From Methylobacter psychrophilus (GTDB lineage Bacteria; Pseudomonadota; Gammaproteobacteria; Methylococcales; Methylomonadaceae), in contig NZ_JAOEGU010000002.1 in NCBI RefSeq assembly GCF_025583945.1, forward strand, positions 168,392 to 232,391: DNA of 64,000 bases, written 5' to 3'. This document shows positions 47,692-57,273 of this stretch, in pieces. Under the pieces are notes generated by a model. That model worked only from the letters and a program-made list of their open reading frames with translations, was not told the origin of the DNA and did not search any database. The number at the start of each line of letters is the position of its first letter. The first letter of the stretch is position 1. Position numbers and translations under genes: made by a program.

Positions 47692-48774
47692 TTAATAATC
47701 CCTGAATAAATCGGTTTGCTGAAAACGAATACCGGTCTGTTTATTTTCCAGTGATGACAGCGTAATGCCTAATAACCTGACACTGCTTTTGCCAATATCG
47801 GTATTCTTTATTAATTCTTCCAGAAGCTCGTCGGCTTTGGTTATCATATATGGCAAGGTTCGACTACGGGTAATCTGAATAAAGTTGTGATACTTTATTT
47901 TTACAGTCAGTGTGTATGCTACCAGTTGTTTGTCGGCGGCTCTTTGTAATGCTTTCTCTAACAACTCTTGTAAGTATCCGAGAATTTCTTGCCTGGATGT
48001 TATATCCTGCTGAAAAGTAGTTTCCACTCCTACGGATTTTGTGGTTCTGTTGCCATTGACCGGGCGATGGTCGATGCCCCGACAAATATGGTAATAATGT
48101 GCGGCCGATTTGCCAAAATGCTGTTGCAGGGAGAGTAACGATAACCGCCGTAAATCCTTGCCTGTTTTTATACCGAGTGCCTGCATTTTACCGGCCGTTA
48201 CCTTGCCAATACCGTGAAATTTACTGACCGATAGCTTTTCGGCAAACTCGGGTCCTTGCTGTGGGGTAATTAAATAAAAACCATCCGGTTTATCCATATC
48301 CGAAGCCAGTTTGGCCAGAAATTTATTATAAGACACACCGGCCGAGGCAATCAGTCCAACGTCCTGTTTTATTTTTTCTTTAACAGCTTTGGCAATCAAG
48401 GTTGCAGAACCTTGAAGTACACTGGCGTTACTGACATCCAGATAAGCTTCATCCAGTGACAGCGGTTCAACCAATTCTGAGTAATCGGCAAAGATTTTCC
48501 GGATTTGTACGGATGCCTCTTTATAAGCATCAAAACGCGGCTTAATAAAAATAGCGTCAGGACAAAGTTGGTAGGCACGCGCTGAAGGCATCGCGGAATG
48601 AATGCCGTAGCGCCGCGCTTCGTAACTACAGGTTGCCACCACGCCGCGAGCATCAGGGCTGCCGCCAACAATAATTGGCCGGTTACGATAGGCCGGGCAA
48701 TCACGTTGTTCGACAGCAGCAAAAAATGCGTCCATATCGATATGAATAATCTTGCGGTGATGTTCTTGCGTCAT
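47692..48774 (-). CDS. dinB: DNA polymerase IV
   Basis: DinB, a Y-family polymerase of 360 aa. HIDMDAFFAAVEQRD holds the first catalytic Asp pair and LSLDEAYLDVS the second (residues near 100); GASAGVSYNKFLAKLASD-type sequence follows and the C-terminal little-finger domain ends at QTDLFRDY, with QxDLF as the sliding-clamp binding motif. It copies past damaged bases in the SOS response. The ATG at 48774 is used; the frame extends to a TTG at 48798. I saw no clear LexA box in its upstream region. Confidence 0.96.
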   Translation of the reverse strand: MTQEHHRKIIHIDMDAFFAAVEQRDCPAYRNRPIIVGGSPDARGVVATCSYEARRYGIHSAMPSARAYQLCPDAIFIKPRFDAYKEASVQIRKIFADYSELVEPLSLDEAYLDVSNASVLQGSATLIAKAVKEKIKQDVGLIASAGVSYNKFLAKLASDMDKPDGFYLITPQQGPEFAEKLSVSKFHGIGKVTAGKMQALGIKTGKDLRRLSLLSLQQHFGKSAAHYYHICRGIDHRPVNGNRTTKSVGVETTFQQDITSRQEILGYLQELLEKALQRAADKQLVAYTLTVKIKYHNFIQITRSRTLPYMITKADELLEELIKNTDIGKSSVRLLGITLSSLENKQTGIRFQQTDLFRDY

Positions 48775-48867
48775 GAATAGTCGCTGCGATCCGATCAAAT
48801 TTTATTGTTTAATACCATGATTTTATCGTACCACACAAAATTACCATTCCTTGGTTGCCGGATCAAG

Positions 48868-51789
48868 TTACTGTTGTTTAGTGTCTTGACTATCAATAAA
48901 TGGCTCGGTATAGGTACATGAAGACGCTATTTCTTTACGGTAATTGGTACAGCCCCAGAATTGGCCGTAACGGCCTTTGCGCAAACTTAAGGCACTGTTA
49001 CATTTTGGACAGAGGGGTTCCCTATAGTCACAACGCTTATTTTCGCAGACGTTAAACTTGCCTTTTATTTGCAAACCACCGCCACACCATTGACAGGCAC
49101 GCTCGGTATGAGCGCATAATGGATAATTGCTACAGCCGAAAAAACTGCCGTACTGACTGTTTTTTGGGACCTTGTAACCAGCTTGGCAGTGACTGCAGAG
49201 AATATCCGCTATCTTGTCTTGAAAGCCGTTGCCGGTAAATTCATCGATATTGACAGGATAGCGGTTATTGATAAGTTCCCTGACAAATGGCGAAGCGTTG
49301 TTACCATCCGTTATCAAATAGACATGGTGTCTGGCCCGGGTCAACGCGACATAAAACAAGCGCCGCTCTTCGGCATGTTCATAAGTTTCGGCCTTGGGTA
49401 GTAACCATTCCAATAATGGATGGACAGGCTTTTCAGACGGAAAACCGTGCTTGCCTTTGTCCAGACCCAATATCACCACATAATCGGCCTCTTTGCCTTT
49501 GGCGGCATGAACAGTCATAAAATTAATAGTCAACTGCGGATACTGGCGTTTTAACGCCACGACATCCGGCTTTTTAAAATTAAAGCGCGCCAATAGCAAG
49601 ACGCTGGCAGGTTGGTTTGCTTCGGTATTGATCGCAGTTAAGGCGGCTTGAATGCCGATGATGTCTTGGTTGGTTTTAATCAAGGATACCGCGTTATGTT
49701 TTATGCGGTGGTGACTGCGTAGCTGTTTTTTGATTTGTTCGGGATTTTGCGTAACAAAACGCGAAGCCAGATCACCAATTTTGTTGTTAAAACGAAAGGT
49801 CTTGTCGAGAACGCTGGTCGCCGTTGCGCCAAAATGGATGTCGAAGTTTTTAGTCAATGAAACGTCACTGCCGGTAAAGCGATAAATCGATTGCCAGTCA
49901 TCGCCGACACAAAACAGACTGCTTTCAGGCTGTTGCGCCATTAATGCTTTTAATAGCCGTGCCCGACTTGCAGAAATATCCTGAAATTCATCGACGAGTA
50001 GATAACGATATGGTGATTGATAGCATCCGGATTCAACGTAATCAATCGCCAGGCCAATCATATCCTCAAAATCAATACTGGCGGTATCGCGTAATTGTTG
50101 CTGATAAGCTTCATAGACCGGCTCAAATAAATAGGCTGCGGCCCGCAGGCGCTCATGGTCTTCATGCTGACTGGCCAGTTCAACCAATTGTTTGATATTG
50201 ATATTCGCAGCTTTAAATAAAGCCAGTATCTGTGCCATTAATTGACTAAACTCAGAAACCCGTCCCAGTTCTTTGAGTTTTGCCAATAACGTATTTTGGG
50301 GCAGGGGATTAAATTGTACGCCTGCTGCCAGCAACTTTTCACTTAGCGTTGTTGTCAGTCGACCTTGTTGTTTCAGGTAGCTGTAGGTTTCGATTAAGGG
50401 TGTGTGATGTTTCTGGTGCAAAGCCCGTTTCCATTCCATACCTTCCAGATAGCTTTTTTGATCGATAAACACCGGTGTTTGGTTATGTTCATTAACCGCA
50501 AAGTGTTCAATATAAATGCCATAGTCTGGTAGATAAAAATCCGGCTGGTATACCTTGTAGTCAGGCCCTGCGGTGTTAATCGCATAGTTTGCTTCGTATT
50601 GATAGGCTACACCTTGTCGATAAAGAAAATTGGCGATCTCACATTCTTCATAGCTTTTTACCAACTCACCTTGCAGGGTACGAAGCTCGTTTTCCAACAG
50701 GTAAGCGTTATAGGCAGCGAGGTTGTTAAAGCTGAACGGATTTTTGTAAGGATAAGTAAAACGCAAGAAGTAGTTAACTAGCCGTGACTTGTAGAGATTA
50801 TCACCAAGCAGTTGTTGAATCTGTCCGTCAATAAAACGGACGCGCAGCAGGTCATCCTCGGCCATTTTATCGATAAGCGGCACTTCGCCTTCAACCTGAG
50901 TAATAATATGTTTGCCAAGGCTGTGAAAGGTTTTGACGGTCAGTTTGTCGATGCCTAATTTGTCTTTAATACGCTGGTCCATTTCTTCGGCCGCTTTATT
51001 GGCATAGGCCAGCAGTAAAATTTGTTGCGGTTGCGCCAGACCGGCCTTTACTAAATAACCTGCGCGACCGATCATGGTACTGGTTTTTCCGGTACCGGCA
51101 CCCGCCAGAATCAGATTATTCTGCTCATCAATGACACAGGCTTTACGCTGCTGTTCGGTCAGTGGATTACTTTCTACCTGATCAAAAAAAGCGCGGTATT
51201 TGCCTACTTGCTGTTTTACAAAAGCCTGGTTTAAAACGTTAATGTGCTGAAGGCCGGGTTCCAAGAGTGGACTTATTCGTTGATAATTTTGCAATGCTTC
51301 TTCGGTCAAATAATCAAAACAGTCTTTGCGTTTAAGGCTGTCAGATAAGGACTGATGTTGGCTTAACCATTGCTCGGCAAGCGCTTGCCGAATATAATGT
51401 TTCCCGAAAAAAAGTACTTCGGCTTCCTGTGCAGCGTGTTTTAAAGCCGGTTCTAATTGCTGATAAAAACTTTTGAAAGTGTTTGAAGCATGGTGATTTA
51501 GCGTGACCCGAAGTTGTTGTGACTTATTTTTGGCAACGCCGCCAAAACGAAAAATGTTTCCGTCTTCCTGGGTAATGACCAAGGTATCCCAGAACCAACC
51601 CGATTTAACCGTCACCGGCAAGATAATGGACAACAAAGGAAGGGAATGTTGGCGGTTACTGGAGGCGCCGAATACCAGATTATCGTTACCTATGCTGAAA
51701 GCAGGGTAGGGGCTGTGTGAGGCAAACCGTCTGGCCCAATAATTGAGGCGGTAACTTAATGGTTGAAATGTTGTGGAATGATGAGGCAT
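48868..51789 (-). CDS. Helicase IV-like UvrD/Rep protein with nuclease-like insert
   Basis: A 973-aa superfamily 1 helicase. Walker A AGAGTGKT lies at 229-236, LLVDEFQDIS near 615, CVGDDWQSIYRFTGSD and the C-terminal VALTRARHHVYL complete the motifs, with an N-terminal region like that of E. coli HelD. Two parts are additional. Residues about 383-475 hold PDFYLPDYGIYIEHF and LIETYS, a PD-(D/E)xK-like nuclease pattern, and residues 885-965 hold several CxxC zinc fingers of the topoisomerase type. The enzyme thus looks like a helicase-nuclease for DNA repair. Classical HelD is 684 aa. It follows dinB's neighbourhood on the same strand, 94 bp away. Confidence 0.92.
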   Translation of the reverse strand: MPHHSTTFQPLSYRLNYWARRFASHSPYPAFSIGNDNLVFGASSNRQHSLPLLSIILPVTVKSGWFWDTLVITQEDGNIFRFGGVAKNKSQQLRVTLNHHASNTFKSFYQQLEPALKHAAQEAEVLFFGKHYIRQALAEQWLSQHQSLSDSLKRKDCFDYLTEEALQNYQRISPLLEPGLQHINVLNQAFVKQQVGKYRAFFDQVESNPLTEQQRKACVIDEQNNLILAGAGTGKTSTMIGRAGYLVKAGLAQPQQILLLAYANKAAEEMDQRIKDKLGIDKLTVKTFHSLGKHIITQVEGEVPLIDKMAEDDLLRVRFIDGQIQQLLGDNLYKSRLVNYFLRFTYPYKNPFSFNNLAAYNAYLLENELRTLQGELVKSYEECEIANFLYRQGVAYQYEANYAINTAGPDYKVYQPDFYLPDYGIYIEHFAVNEHNQTPVFIDQKSYLEGMEWKRALHQKHHTPLIETYSYLKQQGRLTTTLSEKLLAAGVQFNPLPQNTLLAKLKELGRVSEFSQLMAQILALFKAANINIKQLVELASQHEDHERLRAAAYLFEPVYEAYQQQLRDTASIDFEDMIGLAIDYVESGCYQSPYRYLLVDEFQDISASRARLLKALMAQQPESSLFCVGDDWQSIYRFTGSDVSLTKNFDIHFGATATSVLDKTFRFNNKIGDLASRFVTQNPEQIKKQLRSHHRIKHNAVSLIKTNQDIIGIQAALTAINTEANQPASVLLLARFNFKKPDVVALKRQYPQLTINFMTVHAAKGKEADYVVILGLDKGKHGFPSEKPVHPLLEWLLPKAETYEHAEERRLFYVALTRARHHVYLITDGNNASPFVRELINNRYPVNIDEFTGNGFQDKIADILCSHCQAGYKVPKNSQYGSFFGCSNYPLCAHTERACQWCGGGLQIKGKFNVCENKRCDYREPLCPKCNSALSLRKGRYGQFWGCTNYRKEIASSCTYTEPFIDSQDTKQQ

Positions 51790-51974
51790 AGGAGTTTTTG
51801 AAATTGGCTACCTGATCAATGATATTTGCTTGTCAGGACTGTCGCGGCAGATTTATCCGGCTAATAAGGCAAGTCGACCTTATGAAGGACACTATTTTTT
51901 TGAAAGTATAGCATGCGCGACTTATGCGTAACCGCTTGAGGTAAGGTTATGGAACAGAATTTTTTTGGTCTGTT

Positions 51975-52751
51975 TTAATTGCGCTGTTCTATCACCAAAG
52001 ACCATGGTCTGGCTTTTGTGCGTAGCACCTTGCCTGCGCCATCCAGTTTGATATGCGCCAAACTGACTGCATCCAGGACATTGCCGCCTATTACATCAAG
52101 CTCACCAAGCCGTTTTTCAACCACTAAATCACAGTGGTAAGCCCCACGCTTTAAGTCTTTATAACTGTGGATCGACTGGATAAATTCTTCACCTCGTGGC
52201 GCACAAATAATGTCTCCGGGTTTGGGCGCATAAGCGTTAACGGGATGGCTTACAAAGCTGTTTTTGGAACCGGCGGACAGTACATACTGAATATAATCCC
52301 AATGTAAAACGGTAGAAGGGAAATCGCTTTCAGGCACGCCGGCACTTCTGGCCAGCCAGACAATAAATGCGCCTGACCAAGGTCTTATTTCGCCATCATA
52401 GCCGATTATCGGCAAGTCTGTTGCCCTATACCAATACATGAATATTCGGCTAAAAAAAGGCGGTAGGGTTTCATGGCCGTGGGTAACTTTATCAGGATAA
52501 GTGATGGTCGGCGGTTCACTATCATAATTAACTTCCGGCCGACCAAATAACTCCCATTCTTGGCGGGCAAGATAGAGCATTCGCTCTCTAATGGCAGGAA
52601 TAATAAATGTTGGGGGAGTATTGGTTGCCGCTAAAATTGCAGGTGCTTGTGCCTGTTTTTGAAGCGTGCAGCCAGTAATAAGCAAAACCATACTGAGTAA
52701 TAGATAAGGCATATTTAAGTAATCGGTAAATCCAACAGTCTCGATTGACAC
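51975..52751 (-). CDS. DUF2272 lipoprotein
   Basis: A 258-aa lipoprotein. The signal peptide (about residues 14-27, MPYLLLSMVLLITGC) ends in lipobox ITGC, so a start at the internal Met is possible; the first ATG lies further upstream. The mature part fits DUF2272, an NlpC/P60-like (CHAP-type) family: APKPGDIICAPRG and YHCDLVVEKRLGELDVIGGNV resemble the catalytic regions of cell-wall amidases. I see a Cys in the IICAPRG segment and a His in YHCDLV that could be the active pair. Its role may be cell-wall related; this is inferred from the family. Confidence 0.82.
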   Translation of the reverse strand: MSIETVGFTDYLNMPYLLLSMVLLITGCTLQKQAQAPAILAATNTPPTFIIPAIRERMLYLARQEWELFGRPEVNYDSEPPTITYPDKVTHGHETLPPFFSRIFMYWYRATDLPIIGYDGEIRPWSGAFIVWLARSAGVPESDFPSTVLHWDYIQYVLSAGSKNSFVSHPVNAYAPKPGDIICAPRGEEFIQSIHSYKDLKRGAYHCDLVVEKRLGELDVIGGNVLDAVSLAHIKLDGAGKVLRTKARPWSLVIEQRN

Positions 52752-52959
52752 CTTTTATAAGCTGTCAATATTGGTAAAACAGTATGGAAAAATCAGCTAG
52801 GCATTGTTAAAAACAATATCATAATCGATTGGGTATAAACCGTTATTTAAACTTGTTACTTATAATTTAATCGGTCAAATTTAACTTCCACTGCGCCTTC
52901 GGCTTTTTACTTTCAATACTTTCTATGCTAGCATTTTTATCTTTTTGCCAAGGATTAAA

Positions 52960-53436
52960 ATGATAGCAGGTAGACAATTTAAAAAGCTTCTGAAATTTTT
53001 TCTTTTTATCGCAATTTTTTCGCATTACACACCGGTTTTTGCTGAAACAGCAGAAACACAAGATGAGGCTGGGCATCATGCACAAAACAGCCTTGATTGG
53101 CCAGGTATTTATTATGGTTTTTTACCCTGTGATGATTGCCACGGAATTAAAACAACACTCGCTTTAAATAAAAATAACAGTTACTTGCTGATTACCCAAT
53201 ACGTTGGTAAATCAGAAAAAGAACTTACCGAAAAAGGGAAATTTACTTCCGGTAATAAAAGCAATACCTTGGTTTTAACACCACGCAATAGCTCAGCTCC
53301 CCGGCAATATTTAGTCGATGAAAATATGCTGATTCAACTGGATGATAACGGCAACCGTATCTCTGGAAAACTTGCAGAGCGTTATATTTTGCGTAAAAAA
53401 GATTTAAAAGAACCCGCGCCACATTCGTCACATTGA
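52960..53436 (+). CDS. NlpE-like copper-resistance/envelope stress protein
   Basis: A 158-aa exported protein. The signal peptide (about residues 1-30, FFLFIAIFSHYTPVFAETAE) ends with AxA, without a lipobox. The mature region has WPGIYYGFLPCDDCHGIKTTLALN, the NlpE N-terminal signature whose CxxC pair can bind copper or sense redox state, then the strand pattern EKGKFTSGNKSNTLVLT. In E. coli NlpE is a lipoprotein that signals to Cpx; this one lacks the lipid anchor. The ATG at 52960 has AAGGA six bases upstream. A full palindromic element (copy 2) follows it before mutM. Confidence 0.83.
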   Translation: MIAGRQFKKLLKFFLFIAIFSHYTPVFAETAETQDEAGHHAQNSLDWPGIYYGFLPCDDCHGIKTTLALNKNNSYLLITQYVGKSEKELTEKGKFTSGNKSNTLVLTPRNSSAPRQYLVDENMLIQLDDNGNRISGKLAERYILRKKDLKEPAPHSSH

Positions 53437-53464
53437 GCTGGCAGTCTTTAGCATCGCAAATTCC

Positions 53465-53578
53465 TATAGATTTTCAGATAAATAATTTCCATGTTGACAG
53501 ATACCATCCCTTCAAGGGATGGTATCTGTATGAGCTTACAGCGATATGAATTGGAAGTTTAATTTCTGAAAGTCTATA
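53465..53578 (+). repeat. 114-bp palindromic element, copy 2 (complete)
   Basis: The ends are TATAGATTTTCAGATA and TTTCTGAAAGTCTATA, inverted to each other. The centre is GATACCATCCCTTCAAGGGATGGTATC, cut here into arms GATACCATCCCTT and its complement. No transposase is encoded. It lies between the NlpE-like gene and mutM. Confidence 0.9.
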
Positions 53579-53611
53579 CATACTAAAAATAAAATAAAGG
53601 CCACCATCACG

Positions 53612-54427
53612 ATGCCCGAATTACCCGAAGTTGAAACAACCTGCCGTGGTATTGCTCCTTATATTGAAGGGCAAACTATTAAGCAGGTTATTATTCGACA
53701 ACCTAAATTACGCTGGCCTGTACCTGAAGCACTGAACCATATTTTAACGGGTTTGCGTATTCAGTCAGTTTCCAGAAGGGCAAAGTATCTGCTGTTTACT
53801 ACTGATGCCGGTACGATGCTGGTCCATTTAGGCATGTCGGGCAGTTTACGGATTATGACCACAGGGCAGGGGCCTGGTAAACATGATCATCTTGATTTTA
53901 TTTTCAACGACGACACGGTGCTACGATTTAACGATCCACGCCGGTTTGGTGCCGTGCTATGGACATCAGTGCCGATAGCCGAGCATCAATTACTTAAAGA
54001 TTTGGGCCCGGAACCCTTGTTGGCGGGTTTTACTGGTGAGCTTCTTTATGCCTTATCCAGAAACCGGAAAGTGCCGGTAAAGTCGTTTATTATGGATAGT
54101 CATATTGTTGTGGGTGTCGGTAACATCTATGCCAATGAAGCATTGTTTATGGCAGGTATTTTGCCTTCGCGTCATGCGGGGAAGATCTCTTTGGTGCGTT
54201 ATCAAAAGCTTGCAGAGTGTATTAGGATTGTTTTACAGCATGCTATCCAGGAAGGAGGAACCACGCTACGAGATTTTGTTAATGAAGCCGGAAAGCCCGG
54301 TTATTTTAAGCAACAACTTAAGGTTTATGGTCGTAAGGGACTGCTTTGTGTTGACTGCCTGCAACCCTTAACTGAAATAAGACTGGCCAACCGTTCAACG
54401 GTATTTTGTAGCGGTTGTCAGAGTTAA
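53612..54427 (+). CDS. mutM: Formamidopyrimidine-DNA glycosylase
   Basis: MutM/Fpg, 271 aa. The mature N-terminus PELPEVETTCRG carries the catalytic Pro1 and Glu2 (after Met removal); Lys of RRAKYLLF is the 8-oxoguanine-site lysine; the C-terminal zinc finger is CVDCLQPLTEIRLANRSTVFCSGCQ. It removes 8-oxoguanine and ring-opened purines. The start ATG at 53612 lies right after the palindromic element, which may therefore carry its promoter or leader. Confidence 0.97.
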   Translation: MPELPEVETTCRGIAPYIEGQTIKQVIIRQPKLRWPVPEALNHILTGLRIQSVSRRAKYLLFTTDAGTMLVHLGMSGSLRIMTTGQGPGKHDHLDFIFNDDTVLRFNDPRRFGAVLWTSVPIAEHQLLKDLGPEPLLAGFTGELLYALSRNRKVPVKSFIMDSHIVVGVGNIYANEALFMAGILPSRHAGKISLVRYQKLAECIRIVLQHAIQEGGTTLRDFVNEAGKPGYFKQQLKVYGRKGLLCVDCLQPLTEIRLANRSTVFCSGCQS

Positions 54428-54489
54428 TAAACGTGAAAAACAACATCACAACTTGCATTATAAAGATTACCCCCTATAATTGCGCTCTG

Positions 54490-54673
54490 CTTTAAGGTTC
54501 CAGAGGATAGTCAAATCCAATGGTTAAACGGGAAGTCGGTAAGGCCTATGCCAAATCCGAAGCTGCCCCCGCAACGGTATATAAGTAAAGAGTCATTAGT
54601 ACGCCACTGTGTTAACCAACATGGGAAGGTGATGATTCAGGTTAACGCCACTTATAAGCCCGGAGACCGGCCT
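54490..54673 (+). promoter_or_regulatory. Cobalamin (adenosylcobalamin-type) riboswitch
   Basis: The core elements are in the right order: GGTTCCAGAGGATAG at the start, TGGTTAAACGGGAAG, the B12 box GCTGCCCCCGCAAC (about 54559-54572), GCCACTGTG, GGGAAGGTGATG, and the closing AAGCCCGGAGACCGGCC (about 54655-54672). It lies upstream of btuB. B12 binding should fold it and lower btuB expression. Confidence 0.93.
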
Positions 54674-54744
54674 AAAAGTATAATTCGCTACAGCGGAGGG
54701 CTGTTTTGCGTAGTGATTGCGCGCCTTCGTGTTTGTCATCGTCA

Positions 54745-54800
54745 ATTGTCCTCCGTTGTAATTATTCAATCGCTATGCGCGGGCGGCGCAGAGGACAATC
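54745..54800 (+). promoter_or_regulatory. Anti-Shine-Dalgarno hairpin of btuB
   Basis: ATTGTCCTC at 54745-54753 is the exact complement of GAGGACAAT at 54791-54799, which holds the btuB ribosome binding site just before the ATG at 54801. This is the expected expression platform of a translation-type B12 riboswitch. Confidence 0.8.
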
Positions 54801-56648
54801 ATGCAAAAAATTATAGCCGGTTCATTATTACTCGTGGGTTTTAATGCCCAGTCACAAGCACAACAAAATTCCACAGATAATTCATTAGAACTACCTAATA
54901 TGGTAGTTACGGCAACCAGAACCGAGACCCCTAAAAATCAATTGGCTACTGCGGCTACTGTTTATACTCGAAAGGATATTGAACGGTTACAGGTTAATAC
55001 GTTACCTGAATTGCTAAAAGGCACTACCGGGATCGATATGACTCAACAGGGTGGTTACGGAAAAACCACCAGTATATTTATGCGCGGGACCAATTCCGAT
55101 CATGTTCTTGTGCTGATTGACGGTATTAAAGTCGGCTCTGCTTCTTTGGGAACCACCCCTTTTGAATTTATCCCTATTGATCAGGTCGAGCGGGTGGAAA
55201 TTATTCGGGGACCTCAATCGAGTTTATATGGATCAGAAGCAATAGGTGGGGTTATCCAGATTTTTACCCGTAAAGGCGGTCAGGAGGATAAACCCAGTGT
55301 CAGTTTGGACGCCGGCGGCGGTTCTTACGATACTTACCGGGTTGCCGGTACGGTCAGTGGTAAATGGAAAAATAACTGGTATACCTTGGGTTCATCAGGC
55401 TTAGGTTCGCATGGTTTTAATGCCCAGCAAGCAACGCCGGGGCCTTACGGTGTTAATCAGCCGGATAACGATGGTTACAATAACGCGGCAGTGAATGCAC
55501 GTGTTGGCCACCGTTTTGATAAAAATAATGCTGAAGTTGAAGCATTTTTTATGCGGGCGCAAGGGACAACAAATTATGACGGTAATTATCAAAATAGAAC
55601 CAACTTTATAGAGCAGGTTGCCGGAACAACAGCCAGTATGGATCTCATGAAAAACTGGCGCTCAACCTTGCGTTTTGGTCAAAGTCAGGACGATGGTGAT
55701 CAGTTTGCGCCAGGCGGTTCTTTTTCCAGCCAATTTAACACGGCTCGCTGGAATGCCAGTTGGCTCAATCAGTTTACTTTAGCGGATAATCACCAATTGA
55801 CTGTCGGTTCTGATTATCGGTTGGATGAAGTGACCAGTTCAACAACCTATAATATTGACTCTCGTTATGATGTTGGGGTGTTTACCGAACTACAGAGCAA
55901 GCTGTGGGATGATCATTTTGTTAATGCCTCGGTACGCTTTGATAATAATCAATCCTTTGGCAATTATGTGACCGGGAGTGTGGGTTGGCGCTATAACTGG
56001 AATTACGGTCTCAGTTTGTTGGCAAATTTTGGTAATGCCTTTAAAGCACCCTCTTTTAATGATCTTTACTATCCGAATTATGGTAATCCCACTCTGAAGC
56101 CGGAAGAATCAACCTCGTTTGAAACCGGAATTGCCGGTAACCATGATTGGGGGCAGTGGGAGGTTCGCGCTTATCACACTAATATCGATAATTTAATTAC
56201 CTCAACGATGGATCCGGTCACTTATAATTTTTCTGCAGAAAATATCGGCAAAGCTCAAATTCAAGGTATAGAGACTGAAATTGGCACCCAATTAATGGGC
56301 TGGAACGGTAAGTTGAGCATGAACCTGTTAAATCCCCAAAATAGAGAGACCAACACCCGATTACCACGCCGTGCTGATCAAACTCTGGCTTTTGATTTAT
56401 CCAAAACTTTTGGGTCTTTTGATCTAGGCGCTAATGTGTTGGCGCAAGGCAATCGCTTTAATAATCTACAAAATACTGTCGAGGTAGGTGGTTACGTCAC
56501 AGCTGATTTAAGGTCGGCTTATCACATCAATAAAAACTGGATACTAAACGCCAAATTAAATAATCTGCTGGATAAACAATATCAACTAGTTGATACTTAC
56601 AACACAGCAGGTAGAAACTTTTTTCTTTCAATCCATTATAATAACTAA
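54801..56648 (+). CDS. btuB: TonB-dependent vitamin B12 receptor BtuB
   Basis: BtuB, 615 aa, an outer-membrane receptor. Signal peptide 1-20 (AGSLLLVGFNAQSQA), then a TonB-box-like LPNMVVTATRTE, the plug domain (TAATVYTRKDIERLQ ... RVEIIRGPQSSLYGSEAIGGVIQIFTRKG), and a 22-stranded barrel ending FFLSIHYNN. It takes up cobalamin with TonB energy. GAGG lies before the ATG and is covered by the riboswitch platform. The next gene follows after 48 bp and is probably under the same control. Confidence 0.94.
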   Translation: MQKIIAGSLLLVGFNAQSQAQQNSTDNSLELPNMVVTATRTETPKNQLATAATVYTRKDIERLQVNTLPELLKGTTGIDMTQQGGYGKTTSIFMRGTNSDHVLVLIDGIKVGSASLGTTPFEFIPIDQVERVEIIRGPQSSLYGSEAIGGVIQIFTRKGGQEDKPSVSLDAGGGSYDTYRVAGTVSGKWKNNWYTLGSSGLGSHGFNAQQATPGPYGVNQPDNDGYNNAAVNARVGHRFDKNNAEVEAFFMRAQGTTNYDGNYQNRTNFIEQVAGTTASMDLMKNWRSTLRFGQSQDDGDQFAPGGSFSSQFNTARWNASWLNQFTLADNHQLTVGSDYRLDEVTSSTTYNIDSRYDVGVFTELQSKLWDDHFVNASVRFDNNQSFGNYVTGSVGWRYNWNYGLSLLANFGNAFKAPSFNDLYYPNYGNPTLKPEESTSFETGIAGNHDWGQWEVRAYHTNIDNLITSTMDPVTYNFSAENIGKAQIQGIETEIGTQLMGWNGKLSMNLLNPQNRETNTRLPRRADQTLAFDLSKTFGSFDLGANVLAQGNRFNNLQNTVEVGGYVTADLRSAYHINKNWILNAKLNNLLDKQYQLVDTYNTAGRNFFLSIHYNN

Positions 56649-56696
56649 CCGTCTCCTAGAGACAGCTTTACTATTAATCCACCACATTATAAAACT

Positions 56697-57266
56697 ATGA
56701 ACATAAAACAATGGCTGCATGCCGAGTATTTACCAATAGCCCTGATTGCGTTGATGGCACTGACACGTTTTCATCATTTTGGTGATGTGCTGCATCTTCC
56801 TGATGCTTCATTAGCGGTATTTTTCTTTGCCGGTTTTTATCGTAAAAAAGCTTTGCTGGGTTTCTTGTTGGCGTTAGCCGCATTGATTGACACTGTCGCC
56901 ATCCAGAATGGTACCAGCGGCTGGTGTGTTTCACCGGCTTATGTCTTCCTTATACCTACTTATGCTGTCATGTGGCTTGCCGGTCGTTACTGCGCTACTT
57001 TTAAAGCCATGAACATTGCTGAGCTGACCAAGTCTGTCGGTTTGTTAACACTCGCAGCATCGGCGGCATTTGCCATTTCCAATGGTAGTTTCTATTTGTT
57101 TTCAGGTCGTTATACGGACTTGTCGTGGGGACAATATTTTTCACGGGTAGCACAATATTACCCTTCTTATGTGGGCGCTGCCTTGATTTATGGGGTTGTC
57201 GGTTACGTTATTGTTAAGCTAGTCAAGTTATTACCTGAGCTTCAGTCTGGTCATAAACAGGTTTAA
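56697..57266 (+). CDS. Small membrane protein after btuB, S-component-like
   Basis: A 189-aa integral membrane protein with about five or six helices (LPIALIALMALTRF, LAVFFFAGFY, LLGFLLALAALIDTVAI, AYVFLIPTYAVMWLAG, LTLAASAAFAISN, VGAALIYGVVGYVIVKLV). Its size and helix plan resemble ECF-transporter substrate-binding (S) components; a family such as DUF6580 is possible but not certain. It follows btuB by 48 bp, so it may be part of the B12-regulated unit and take up a cobamide, cobalt or precursor. That function is inference. No ECF ATPase or T component is nearby. Confidence 0.7.
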   Translation: MNIKQWLHAEYLPIALIALMALTRFHHFGDVLHLPDASLAVFFFAGFYRKKALLGFLLALAALIDTVAIQNGTSGWCVSPAYVFLIPTYAVMWLAGRYCATFKAMNIAELTKSVGLLTLAASAAFAISNGSFYLFSGRYTDLSWGQYFSRVAQYYPSYVGAALIYGVVGYVIVKLVKLLPELQSGHKQV

Positions 57267-57273
57267 ATCAGTC

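Noticed and set aside
43486..48722. Short frames antisense or in other frames of the FG-GAP, cytochrome and dinB genes
   Set aside because: They are shadow frames of well-supported genes; their repetitive hydrophobic content mirrors the coding frame.
54548..54844. Open frame of 98 codons before btuB
   Set aside because: It lies inside the cobalamin riboswitch and its expression platform; its codons follow the RNA structure and no protein family is recognisable.
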